13,364 nucleotides of DNA from Oscillospiraceae bacterium (GCA_031258665.1 JAIRML010000093.1:1-13364), one strand, 5' to 3'; positions 5,910 to 12,300 are shown, numbered from the stretch's first letter. Translations and numbers: made by a program. The notes: a model not told the origin generated them from the letters alone.

Positions 5910-6608
5910 ATGCCAGACGAGGTCACAATCTATCATGGGTCGCAAACCGCCATCGAACGGCCGGTTTTTGGGGAGGGAAACCCCCGGAACGATTACGGTC
6001 TGGGGTTCTACTGTACGCAAGAACTTGAGCTGGCGAAAGAATGGGCTTGTACGGAGGAAGACAGCGGGTACGCGAACCAGTATGTGCTGGCGCTTTCCGG
6101 GTTGTCCGTCATGCGGCTTTCGGGTGCGGACTATCACATCCTCAACTGGCTCGCGGTGCTGCTGGCCAATCGGACATTCCGCATTGCAAACAATGTCGCG
6201 GCGGAGGGCAAGGCGTATCTGCTGGATACATTCCTGCCGGACACACAAAGCTGCGACATTATCATGGGCTACCGGGCCAACGACTCGTATTTTTCATTCG
6301 CCAACGCCTTTCTAAACAATACGCTGTCCCTGGCGCAGCTTGAGCGGGCGATGGCGCTCGGTAAGTTGGGGGAGCAGACTGTGCTGAAATCGCGAAAGGC
6401 CTTCGGGCAAATCCGTTTTGTCCGTAGCGAGGTCGCCGACCGGGAAATCTATTACCCGATGAAAAACGCGAGGGACAAAGAAGCGCGTTCCTCATACCGA
6501 AAAGAACGCGAGTCAAGCCGGGCGGCGGATTCCATATATTTGGTGGACATTTTGAGGGGAGGTTGGGGAAACGATGACGCGCGCATACGACGAAACATAT
6601 CTGGATGA
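5910..6608 (+). CDS. DUF3990 protein, ADP-ribosyltransferase-like putative toxin
   Basis: A 232-residue protein with the DUF3990 pattern. IYHGS is at residues 7-11, DYGLGFYCT at 28-36 followed by ELAKEWA, a DIIMGYRANDSYF block at about 116-128, and GEQTVLKS at about 154-161 followed by a KAFGQIRF strand. DUF3990 belongs to the ADP-ribosyltransferase-like clan; YHG, the aromatic motif and the Gln/Glu block would line up with the three NAD-binding and catalytic regions of that fold. The target is unknown. I choose ATG 5910 over the in-frame GTG 5901 because AGGAGG at 5895-5900 directly abuts the GTG but sits 9 bases before the ATG. It overlaps the following HTH gene by 35 bases, so the pair is translationally coupled. 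A toxin role is inferred from family and pairing. Confidence 0.75.
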   Translation: MPDEVTIYHGSQTAIERPVFGEGNPRNDYGLGFYCTQELELAKEWACTEEDSGYANQYVLALSGLSVMRLSGADYHILNWLAVLLANRTFRIANNVAAEGKAYLLDTFLPDTQSCDIIMGYRANDSYFSFANAFLNNTLSLAQLERAMALGKLGEQTVLKSRKAFGQIRFVRSEVADREIYYPMKNARDKEARSSYRKERESSRAADSIYLVDILRGGWGNDDARIRRNISG

Positions 6609-7278
6609 CGCCATGAACAATCTGGGCGATATGTTCGACTACGCCTTGAACGACTGCGGATACGACCCGGAGGCGTTTTTCGGCCACTTCATCGTCTCCG
6701 GCGTCGCCAAGGCGTTTGCGCACGGGAACCCAAAGTATGTGGCCGGTCTTTCCGGGCCGGAGCTGGCGTCTGAGGTCATCTTCAGAACACAAAAAATACG
6801 GCCCGGCACACCGCCCTCGGAAAATGTGGACAAGAGCGCGGAATACTGGGCCGGCTGGAGTTTGGCGTATTATCAGTGGGCTACGGCGCGGCGCTTTGAC
6901 CGCATGCACAGGGCCGGTCTGACCATGACGCGCCTCCTGGCCCTGTATCCCACGCTCCATGAGGCGGACGTCTCAAAATTTGTGAGCGTCGCCGATCGGA
7001 TCATAGAAAAGCACAGCGCGGGCGCCTGCGGCAACCTGCAGCGGATCCGCAGGGCGAGCGGTATGACGCAAAAGAGACTGGCCGAGGAATCCGGCACCGC
7101 GCTGCGGATGATACAGATCTATGAGCAGCGCAGACAGGACATCAACAGGGCGCAGGCGCTCACACTCGACAGGATCGCCCGGGCGCTGGGCTGTGAGCCG
7201 GGGGATTTGCTGGAGGACAATGCGATAGCTCCAGGTTTTCCTCCTTACCCGCGTCGTTCCGCACGTCAATCGGTCTGA
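6574..7278 (+). CDS. Helix-turn-helix protein, putative antitoxin/repressor of the DUF3990 gene
   Basis: A 234-residue protein. Residues 1-145 form a helical region I do not recognise (YDETYLDDAMNNLGDMFDYA at the start, SAEYWAGWSLAYYQWATARR at 88-107). Residues 155-213 are an XRE-type helix-turn-helix: LQRIRRASGMTQKRLAEESG, IYEQRRQDI, ALTLDRIARALGCEPGDLLE. The start at ATG 6574 lies 35 bases inside the toxin gene, with GAGGGGAGG at 6554-6562. The gene is probably the antitoxin and the repressor acting on the palindrome in the promoter. The last 21 residues look like an added tail: a 21-base sequence starting exactly at codon 214 recurs at 8784-8804, so the original C-terminus may have been lost by rearrangement. 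The gene converges on the DUF1016 gene with 17 bases between. Confidence 0.7.
   Translation: MTRAYDETYLDDAMNNLGDMFDYALNDCGYDPEAFFGHFIVSGVAKAFAHGNPKYVAGLSGPELASEVIFRTQKIRPGTPPSENVDKSAEYWAGWSLAYYQWATARRFDRMHRAGLTMTRLLALYPTLHEADVSKFVSVADRIIEKHSAGACGNLQRIRRASGMTQKRLAEESGTALRMIQIYEQRRQDINRAQALTLDRIARALGCEPGDLLEDNAIAPGFPPYPRRSARQSV
7213..7233 (+). repeat. 21-base perfect direct repeat, copy 1
   Basis: These 21 bases (start GAGGACAATG, end GATAGCTCCA) occur again exactly at 8784-8804. This copy lies in frame at codons 214-220 of the HTH gene, right after the helix-turn-helix domain ends. Confidence 0.85.
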
Positions 7279-7295
7279 TATACTTACCGAGAGTG

Positions 7296-8321
7296 TCATA
7301 AGTCGATTTCATACTTGTTCTTAATCCTCCGCTCAATATCCTCAGCTGACGGCAGCGTGTCCGCTAATTCTTGCGGCACGAAGTCGGAGAGCCGATATTC
7401 GCTTACGCCGATAGGCTTGTTGATGTCTTTCAGCGCATACTCGGCAGTCAATTTGTTCCGCTCTTTGCAAAGCAGGATACCGATAGACGGATTGTCGCTC
7501 TCATGTTTGAGCATATCGTCAACCGCCGAGAGGTAGAAATTGAGTTTGCCTGCGTACTCCGGCTTGAACTTCCCGGCTTTAAGCTCAATCACTACATAGC
7601 AACGAAGTTTCGTGTTGTAAAACAGGAGATCGAGATAGTAATCCTCGTCACCCACGCTCAGGTGATACTGGTTGCCTATGAACGCGAAGCCTGTGCCGAG
7701 TTCGAGCAGAGTCTTGGCGATGTTCGCCACGAGTTCGTTTTCGATTTCGCGCTCGATTATTTCGTCACGTTTTTCGATAAAGTCAAACACATAAGGGCTT
7801 TTAAGCGTTTCCGTCACAAGCGCGTTCTGCAGGGACGGAAGCAACCGCTCATAGTTTGTCGCCTTTGCCGGAATCGCCTGTCGTTCAAATGTTTTCAACT
7901 CAATCCTGTTTTCGAGCGCGGAGAGCGACAAGCCGTCCTCAATAACTCGATCGGCATACCAAAGATACTCTGGCAACGACTTCGTTTTGTCCAGAAGCGT
8001 TGTGTTGTGCGACCAACTGAATTGTGCAGACACTGTCTGCACAATTTGAGAGTCGCTAATCTGCTCGGCGAACTTACGCATATACTTCAAGTTGCGAACC
8101 GAGTAGCCTTTTGCGCCTGGAAAGTCAAGTTTTATATCCCGCGCTAAGTTGTCAATGAACTTGTTGCCCCATTGAATGTTCTCAATGATGACCTTTCCGA
8201 TGTTCCAATACAACAAAATCTGTTCGCGGTTCACGCCAAGTACGGCGCGGTATTGCGCCGCTCGGATTTGCTCCTTGACTTTTTCGAGCAGGTCGAAGTA
8301 TTCGGCGTTGTTTATCAGCAT
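7296..8321 (-). CDS. DUF1016/YhcG-type PDDEXK nuclease
   Basis: A 341-residue protein with the two DUF1016 parts. The N-terminal region (about 10-170) has the YWNIGKVI and SVRNLKYMRKFAE helices and an FSWSHNTTLL motif. The C-terminal nuclease (about 175-330) has LGTGFAFIGNQYHLSVGDEDYYLDLLFYN, with Asp231, and VVIELKAGKFKPEYAGKLNFYL, with Glu246 and Lys248 as the PD-(D/E)xK triad. Family members are found in mobile and defence-related gene sets and are thought to be DNA endonucleases; the target is unknown. Start ATG 8321 has a GGGAGAAGG-type site upstream. The gene is AT-richer than uvrA or pyrC, which suggests transfer. A 27-base perfect palindrome lies inside it at 8020-8046. Its upstream region is the second copy of the uvrA SOS promoter. 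Confidence 0.88.
   Translation of the reverse strand: MLINNAEYFDLLEKVKEQIRAAQYRAVLGVNREQILLYWNIGKVIIENIQWGNKFIDNLARDIKLDFPGAKGYSVRNLKYMRKFAEQISDSQIVQTVSAQFSWSHNTTLLDKTKSLPEYLWYADRVIEDGLSLSALENRIELKTFERQAIPAKATNYERLLPSLQNALVTETLKSPYVFDFIEKRDEIIEREIENELVANIAKTLLELGTGFAFIGNQYHLSVGDEDYYLDLLFYNTKLRCYVVIELKAGKFKPEYAGKLNFYLSAVDDMLKHESDNPSIGILLCKERNKLTAEYALKDINKPIGVSEYRLSDFVPQELADTLPSAEDIERRIKNKYEIDL
8020..8046. repeat. 27-base perfect palindrome inside the DUF1016 gene
   Basis: Arms of 13 bases (8020-8032 and 8034-8046) around a single C are exact reverse complements; the core reads GTGCAGACA-C-TGTCTGCAC. It encodes the QIVQTVSAQ segment. The ACTGTCTGC half recurs upstream of the gene at 8353-8361. 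It may be a protein binding site or an mRNA hairpin. Confidence 0.75.
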
Positions 8322-8341
8322 ATATTTTACCTTCTCCCTAA

Positions 8342-8370
8342 TTTTTACAGATACTGTCTGCCCGTGTTAA
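8342..8370 (-). promoter_or_regulatory. Possible proximal promoter of the DUF1016 gene
   Basis: On the minus strand, TTAACA (8365-8370), a 17-base spacer and TAAAAA (8342-8347), just upstream of the ribosome binding site. The spacer holds the imperfect dyad CAGATACTGTCTG (8348-8360), which shares its ACTGTCTGC half with the palindrome inside the gene. The hexamers are only fair, so this is tentative. Confidence 0.35.
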
Positions 8371-8441
8371 CGTTTTTGCTGATTGATGGTTTCATCGTAT
8401 TCAATTGTCTCTTCCCCGCGACGCCGCCCAATGTGTCGGAC

Positions 8442-8470
8442 CCTGAATTGTAAAATATTTACAATTCAGG
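8442..8470 (-). promoter_or_regulatory. AT-rich hairpin of repeat copy 2
   Basis: Arms CCTGAATTGTAAA (8442-8454) and TTTACAATTCAGG (8458-8470) are exact reverse complements around ATA. Compared with copy 1, two stem pairs have changed on both sides and one wobble pair has become a Watson-Crick pair, so the pairing is kept while the sequence differs. Confidence 0.7.
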
Positions 8471-8497
8471 CGGGAGCGGGCGCCCGATGAAACAATC

Positions 8498-8531
8498 AAA
8501 AAATCTGCCGCGCGGTTCGGGCGCGCGGCAG
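8498..8531 (-). terminator. Intrinsic terminator in repeat copy 2
   Basis: On the minus strand a 10-bp stem (8522-8531 pairing with 8505-8514, loop of 7) is followed by A and then six T. It lies about 15 bases after the predicted start site of the copy 2 promoter, as in the uvrA leader. Confidence 0.7.
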
Positions 8532-8553
8532 GAGCTCTTCCGACCTCTCAACC

Positions 8554-8582
8554 ATTATAAAGCGGAACAAATGTTCCGTCAA
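8554..8582 (-). promoter_or_regulatory. SOS-type promoter upstream of the DUF1016 gene, with LexA box
   Basis: On the minus strand, TTGACG (8577-8582), 17 bases, TATAAT (8554-8559), identical to the uvrA promoter. The LexA-like box GGAACAAATGTTCC is at 8564-8577. The predicted start site is near 8547, about 225 bases before the DUF1016 ATG. Whether transcripts pass the terminator and reach the nuclease is not shown by the sequence. Confidence 0.75.
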
Positions 8583-8653
8583 GCCCACGGGGGGAAATTA
8601 TCGTCAAACACGTCAGGCGAAGACGCGCCAACCATAAAAATGACACCAACGGC

Positions 8654-8857
8654 GGGTTGCTCACGAGGGTTACTCATCCTCCCGCATGGGGGAAGCGCGT
8701 CAAGCGCGGCTATAAGCTCTCCAAAATATTCAGTGAAGACATGAAGCGTTGAAGAGATATGAAAACGTTTCATCTCCCATGTCGAGGACAATGCGATAGC
8801 TCCAACCGCCCATTTTCACCGGAAGAACAGGTATCCAAAATTGGTATGTAGACTTGG
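8654..8857. other. Intergenic remnant region right of repeat copy 2
   Basis: About 200 bases without a gene I can support. It holds the second copy of the 21-base repeat (8784-8804) and a small palindrome ATGAAA-ACG-TTTCAT (8759-8773). A minus-strand frame runs from here into the repeat and ends like the small membrane frame of copy 1, but its upstream half shows no family likeness. It reads as rearrangement debris. Confidence 0.4.
8784..8804 (+). repeat. 21-base perfect direct repeat, copy 2
   Basis: Exact copy of 7213-7233 in the same orientation, here outside any recognised gene. The interval between the copies contains the HTH gene tail, the DUF1016 gene and control-region copy 2. Confidence 0.85.
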
Positions 8858-9346
8858 TCAGGTGTCGCCTCTAGTGGCATATCCGCTTACATACCAAACT
8901 GGTAAGGTCGAACCCGTAAAATATATTGATCTCAATTTGATATAGAGTTCACTGTTGTCATCAAGGATTTGAATCTTGTAGATGATCTCTGTATCTGTGG
9001 TAAACAGTATTTTTAGTGGCGATGTCTTAAAAGACGCATTCAAATTCACCAAAAAAGTACGTGCGACATCAGTCGGCTCGAAATCGCTTGAATGATGTCC
9101 TTCATTTACTTCTTTCACATATGTCTCCGTAAAGAAATCGGGTGCTATGGCGGTCCAATCGATGGCTTCAAAATCAGTTTTGGTCGTGCCATCAGTATCG
9201 CTTGTATTGACAATAGAAGAGGAGTCGAGAGCGTCAGAATCTGGAAACGTTGCTTGGCCTGTTTGACCGTCAGTGACAAAAAGTACAATCGAAACAGAAG
9301 TTGCTGCAAGTATCGAGAACAACATCACGGCAATATATCTTTTCAA
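8858..9346 (-). CDS. Small exported or membrane-anchored protein, function unknown
   Basis: A 162-residue protein starting at TTG 9346. The start is supported by AGGAGG (complement of 9354-9359) 7 bases upstream. The N-terminus is a signal-like segment: KR at residues 2-3, then a hydrophobic stretch of about 20 residues (IAVMLFSILAATSVSIVLFV). There is no lipobox Cys, so it is either cleaved or stays anchored. A Ser/Thr/Asp-rich linker (about 27-60) follows, then a domain of about 100 residues with many beta-strand-like segments (KIQILDDNSELYIKLRSIYF, LPVWYVSGY). I do not recognise the family. The gene is markedly AT-richer than pyrC next to it, so it may be acquired. No clear promoter was found. 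Confidence 0.6.
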   Translation of the reverse strand: MKRYIAVMLFSILAATSVSIVLFVTDGQTGQATFPDSDALDSSSIVNTSDTDGTTKTDFEAIDWTAIAPDFFTETYVKEVNEGHHSSDFEPTDVARTFLVNLNASFKTSPLKILFTTDTEIIYKIQILDDNSELYIKLRSIYFTGSTLPVWYVSGYATRGDT

Positions 9347-9404
9347 TTTAATACCTCCTCAAAGTCCCGTGGTTCAAATATCAATATTAAACCACAATAG
9401 TAAC

Positions 9405-9435
9405 TTATTGCCGCGAAGCGGCAATAAAAAACAAG
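9405..9435. repeat. Palindromic element, copy 2 (shared with 759-793)
   Basis: Perfect 10-bp stem TTATTGCCGC (9405-9414) and GCGGCAATAA (9418-9427) with a GAA loop, followed by an A-run and CAAG. Bases 9413-9435 match 771-793 except for one base. Confidence 0.6.
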
Positions 9436-9445
9436 AATTTGAGTT

Positions 9446-9467
9446 GTGGGCTGCAGGGGCAGCCCAC
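9446..9467 (-). terminator. Probable terminator hairpin after pyrC
   Basis: A perfect 9-bp stem GTGGGCTGC (9446-9454) and GCAGCCCAC (9459-9467) starting one base after the pyrC stop codon. On the minus strand the T-run comes about 14 bases later (complement of 9426-9431), so it is not a textbook intrinsic terminator but is the likely 3' end of the pyrC transcript. Confidence 0.55.
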
Positions 9468-9468
9468 G

Positions 9469-10701
9469 TCAAAGCAGGAGCCGGCCGTGGGTTACGACGG
9501 CGACGCCGTCTACAAATACGTGGAGCACCCGGCCGCGCAGGGTCAGGCCGTCGAAGGGTGTGTTTTGTGACTTGGAGGCCAGACGGCGCGCCTCCACCTG
9601 CCAGCGGGCCTCCGGGTCGAAGAGGGTGAGATCTGCGGGGTGTCCGGGGGCCAGGCGCCCCGCCGGGATGCGGAGCAGGCCGGCGGGCGCGGCGGTCAGC
9701 AGGCGCAGCAGCGCCGGCAGCGCCATCCGGCCCGTGTGGACCAGCGCCGTCAGCGACGCGGCGAGCAGCGTCTCAAGGCCCACGACGCCGTTTGGCGCGC
9801 GCTCCAGGGGGCCCGCCTTTTCGCTCGGATGGTGCGGCGCGTGGTCGGAGACGATGGCCTGGATGTCCCCGTCGGCCAGCCCTTGCAGGATGGCCGCGCG
9901 GTCTTCCTCCGCGGCCAGCGGCGGGTTCATCTTCGCGTTGGCGCCGATCCGCCGGAAGTCGGCCTCGGTGAACCAAAAATAGTGCGGGCAGGTCTCGCAG
10001 GTGACCGGAACGCCCCGCGCCCGGGCGGCGCGCACGGCGTTCAGCGTCTCCCGGCGGCTGACGTGCGCGATGTGCACAGGGCAGCCGGTTTCCTCGGCCA
10101 GGGCGATGTCCCGCAGCGCCTGCGCCGTCTCGGGTTCGCAGTGGGAGATGACGGGGAGCGGAAGCGCGGCGGCGGCCGTGAGACCCGCGCGCATCAGGGC
10201 GCCGTTTGTCACCGGCCGGCCGTCGTCACTCAACGCCACGGCGCCGGCCCGCCGCAGCGCCTTGCCGTCGGTCAGACGCTCACCGCGCTGCCCCTCGGAG
10301 AGCGCGGCGATGGGCAGCACCTTGACGACGCCCGTGTCGGCGGCGCGGGCCCGGACCCAGGCGATCTGACCCGGGGTGTCGAGCACAGGTTTGGTATTTG
10401 GCATACAGGCCACCGTCGTCACGCCGCCCGCGGCGGCGGCTCGGGTGCCGGAGGCGATGTCCTCCTTGTGCGTCTCGCCCGGCTCACGCAGGTGCACATG
10501 CATGTCGATGAGCCCCGGCGCCACGACGAGCCCCGCGGCGCGGATCGTCTCAAAGGTTCCGACCGGCGCGATTTTCCCGGGCGCCTCGACGGCCTCGACC
10601 ACGCCGTCGCGCAGGTATACGTCGGCCACACGGTCAAAATCCGACGCCGGATCGATGACCCGGCCGCCCGTCAGCAGGTAGGACATGGGTTTCACGGACA
10701 T
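9469..10701 (-). CDS. pyrC: Dihydroorotase, class I
   Basis: Cyclises carbamoyl aspartate to dihydroorotate, the third step of pyrimidine synthesis; zinc metalloenzyme of the amidohydrolase superfamily. The 410-residue product has DMHVHLREPG at 66-75 with metal ligands His68 and His70, then PNTKP at 101-105, ALSDDGRPV at 156-164, SHCE at 186-189, HIAHVS at 210-215, CPHY at 238-241 and SDHAPH at 285-290 with the catalytic Asp286. The stretch between SHCE and the conserved RDIALAEETG is some 30-40 residues shorter than I expect for class I enzymes. The start is ATG 10701, with AGAGGAGG 8 bases upstream; a second ATG at 10686 lacks such a site. It lies 37 bases after the DUF1015 gene and is probably co-transcribed with it. 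Confidence 0.93.
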   Translation of the reverse strand: MSVKPMSYLLTGGRVIDPASDFDRVADVYLRDGVVEAVEAPGKIAPVGTFETIRAAGLVVAPGLIDMHVHLREPGETHKEDIASGTRAAAAGGVTTVACMPNTKPVLDTPGQIAWVRARAADTGVVKVLPIAALSEGQRGERLTDGKALRRAGAVALSDDGRPVTNGALMRAGLTAAAALPLPVISHCEPETAQALRDIALAEETGCPVHIAHVSRRETLNAVRAARARGVPVTCETCPHYFWFTEADFRRIGANAKMNPPLAAEEDRAAILQGLADGDIQAIVSDHAPHHPSEKAGPLERAPNGVVGLETLLAASLTALVHTGRMALPALLRLLTAAPAGLLRIPAGRLAPGHPADLTLFDPEARWQVEARRLASKSQNTPFDGLTLRGRVLHVFVDGVAVVTHGRLLL

Positions 10702-10738
10702 GAAAGCCGCCTCCTCTCGTCCGGGCGCTGTACCCGGC

Positions 10739-12022
10739 TTATATAAGATCGATCGACAGCGGATGAATCACCAGTCCGGTCGCGAGTTTCGGATAAAAAT
10801 AGGTGGATTTCTGCGGCATCCGCTCCCCGGCGCCGGCGACGCGCCCGATGGCGGCGACCGGTGTGGGGGCGAGCAAACAGGCGCACTGAAACGCCCCGGT
10901 CCGCACGCCGCGCAGCGCTTCCTCCAGGCTGCGCGTGTAAACCAGGTTTTCCTGGCGGGCCATGTTGTCCCGGTCGATGCCGAACAGGGGCTCCAAGATC
11001 ATCGTGTGCAGCAGCGTCACGTCCAGCGCGCGGTAGTCCGGGCTCCGGTCCGGCAGCAGGCGGGCCGGCGCGTCCGCGTCCCGCAGCGTGAGCAGCGCGG
11101 CCTCGCCGCCGCCGGCGTAAAGCGCCACCGTGTGCGCCCGCGCCGCCAGCGCGGCCTCCACGTCTTCCGGGGCCGTGCCGCGGGTGATGACGAAAGCGCC
11201 GGCCAGCCGCGCCAGCGTGTCTTCTTTCGAAAAGGACGGCAGCCCCCGCACCAGCCGGTGGGTGGGCCAGACCACCAGGCCGGGGTGGCGCAGGTCCACC
11301 AGCATCATCATGATATGGTCGGAAGGCGCCCCCGGGGGGAGGGACGGGTCCAGGGCCCGCCGCGCGTCCCGAAAGGCGAGCGCCGTCTCGTAGCGGTGGT
11401 GCCCGTCGGCGATCAGGATCCGTTCCGGCGCCAGCGCCGCGGTGAGTGCCGCCAGCGCGTCCGGCGTCGTGACGGGCCACATCTCGTGGGTCACGCCGTC
11501 CGAATCTGTGAAGCGCACGGCGGGCGGCGCGTCCATGGCCGCCGCCAGCGCCGACTTTGCCATGCGCGCGCTGTCCTCATAGAGCCCGTACACCGGGCTG
11601 ATGTTGCACAGCGTGTGCTCCATCAGGGAAAAACGGTCGGATTTGTCTTTGGAGAGCGTCTCCTCATGGGGCAGCACGACGCCGGCCGCAAAATCCGTGA
11701 GGCGCACCCGGGCGAAGAAACCGTGGACGGCTTTGGGAGTGCCCCGGTCGTCGAAAGACAGCCGATAGACGTAGTAGGCGGGGGCCGGGTCTGGGTACAG
11801 CACGCCGTCGCGCAGCCAGGCGCGCAGACGCCGCCCGGCCCCGGCGTACCGGTTGTCCCCCAGCGGGCGCTCCAGCCGGATCACATTGTACGGGTTTTTG
11901 CGCTCCATCTCCGCCTGCATGTCGGGGGAGATGATGTCATAGGGCGGGCAGCACAGTGTCTCCGCCGCGCCGGCCCGGCCATAGTCGTACCGAAGCGCCG
12001 CAAAGGGTCGTATGACAGCCAT
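10739..12022 (-). CDS. DUF1015 family protein
   Basis: A 427-residue protein of the DUF1015 family. Recognisable blocks are VIRPFAALRYD at the N-terminus, CCPPYDIIS (24-32), a HEETLSKDKSDRF segment (about 119-131), the family hallmark ADGHHRYETA (205-214), and an SDHIMMMLVDLRHPGLVV stretch. The biochemical role is not established to my knowledge; the HHRY block suggests a ParB/sulfiredoxin-like nucleotide-binding fold, which is inference. The start is ATG 12022 with AGGAG about 10 bases upstream; homology begins there, and the in-frame extension to 12202 crosses the promoter. It is the first gene of an operon with pyrC, behind the promoter at 12149-12177. Confidence 0.88.
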   Translation of the reverse strand: MAVIRPFAALRYDYGRAGAAETLCCPPYDIISPDMQAEMERKNPYNVIRLERPLGDNRYAGAGRRLRAWLRDGVLYPDPAPAYYVYRLSFDDRGTPKAVHGFFARVRLTDFAAGVVLPHEETLSKDKSDRFSLMEHTLCNISPVYGLYEDSARMAKSALAAAMDAPPAVRFTDSDGVTHEMWPVTTPDALAALTAALAPERILIADGHHRYETALAFRDARRALDPSLPPGAPSDHIMMMLVDLRHPGLVVWPTHRLVRGLPSFSKEDTLARLAGAFVITRGTAPEDVEAALAARAHTVALYAGGGEAALLTLRDADAPARLLPDRSPDYRALDVTLLHTMILEPLFGIDRDNMARQENLVYTRSLEEALRGVRTGAFQCACLLAPTPVAAIGRVAGAGERMPQKSTYFYPKLATGLVIHPLSIDLI

Positions 12023-12148
12023 AGGCAGACTTCTCCTCTCTTGGGCGGCGCCGCGGGGCACAGCGCGCGGCCAATCATCCGGCGTGTATCCAGCGCCGCC
12101 GCCTGTATCATTTCGCAGAAATTTCGCGGCGCGGTCCGCCGCCCCTCT

Positions 12149-12177
12149 ATTATCCACGATCGGCACGAAATTGTCAA
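12149..12177 (-). promoter_or_regulatory. Promoter of the DUF1015-pyrC operon
   Basis: On the minus strand a perfect -35 TTGACA (12172-12177), a 17-base spacer and -10 GATAAT (12149-12154). Start site near 12142, giving a GC-rich leader of about 120 bases, in which I see no T-run terminator and no recognisable PyrR-type attenuator. Confidence 0.8.
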
Positions 12178-12187
12178 TCTTGCAATC

Positions 12188-12240
12188 TTGATTCCACTGC
12201 AAAAAAGCCCTCGTTCAGTATATTTTTGCAGTAAAATCAA
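12188..12240. repeat. Inverted repeat between the divergent DUF1015 and htpG promoters
   Basis: 18-base arms at 12188-12205 and 12223-12240 match as reverse complements at 16 of 18 positions, with a 17-base spacer. The inner ten bases ACTGCAAAAA/TTTTTGCAGT are perfect. It lies upstream of both divergent promoters and could be a shared operator or a cruciform-forming barrier. Confidence 0.6.
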
Positions 12241-12272
12241 TCTTGCGCGGGGGAGCGGGCGCATTTTTTCTC

Positions 12273-12300
12273 TTGCATTTTCGGCCGGATTGGGTACAAT
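12273..12300 (+). promoter_or_regulatory. Probable htpG promoter
   Basis: TTGCAT (12273-12278), a 16-base spacer and TACAAT (12295-12300). The start site would fall near 12307, inside the dyad at 12301-12326. No CIRCE (TTAGCACTC-N9-GAGTGCTAA) site is present, so HrcA control is unlikely here. Confidence 0.6.

Larger units (their letters stand above)
8411..8653 (-). repeat. uvrA-type control region, copy 2 of the 243-bp direct repeat
   Basis: A second, directly oriented copy of 5524-5766, about 90% identical by eye, ending about 90 bases upstream of the DUF1016 start. The promoter hexamers and LexA-like box are unchanged, as are the terminator's T-run and the hairpin core. Differences cluster in the hairpin arms, the flank of the terminator and the 3' end of the small open frame. 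Most of the 536 bases between the DUF1016 gene and the next gene are this repeat; 8654-8857 is described separately. Confidence 0.9.

Noticed and set aside
5661..6248. A 195-codon minus-strand frame across the DUF3990 start and promoter
   Set aside because: It runs through a perfect plus-strand promoter, through the uvrA promoter region and antisense to the DUF3990 gene, with no domain and no ribosome binding site.
5524..8653. Reading the islet between the 243-bp repeats as an insertion sequence or transposon
   Set aside because: There is no transposase, integrase or terminal inverted repeat pair. The repeats are copies of the uvrA control region, so duplication or recombination fits better.
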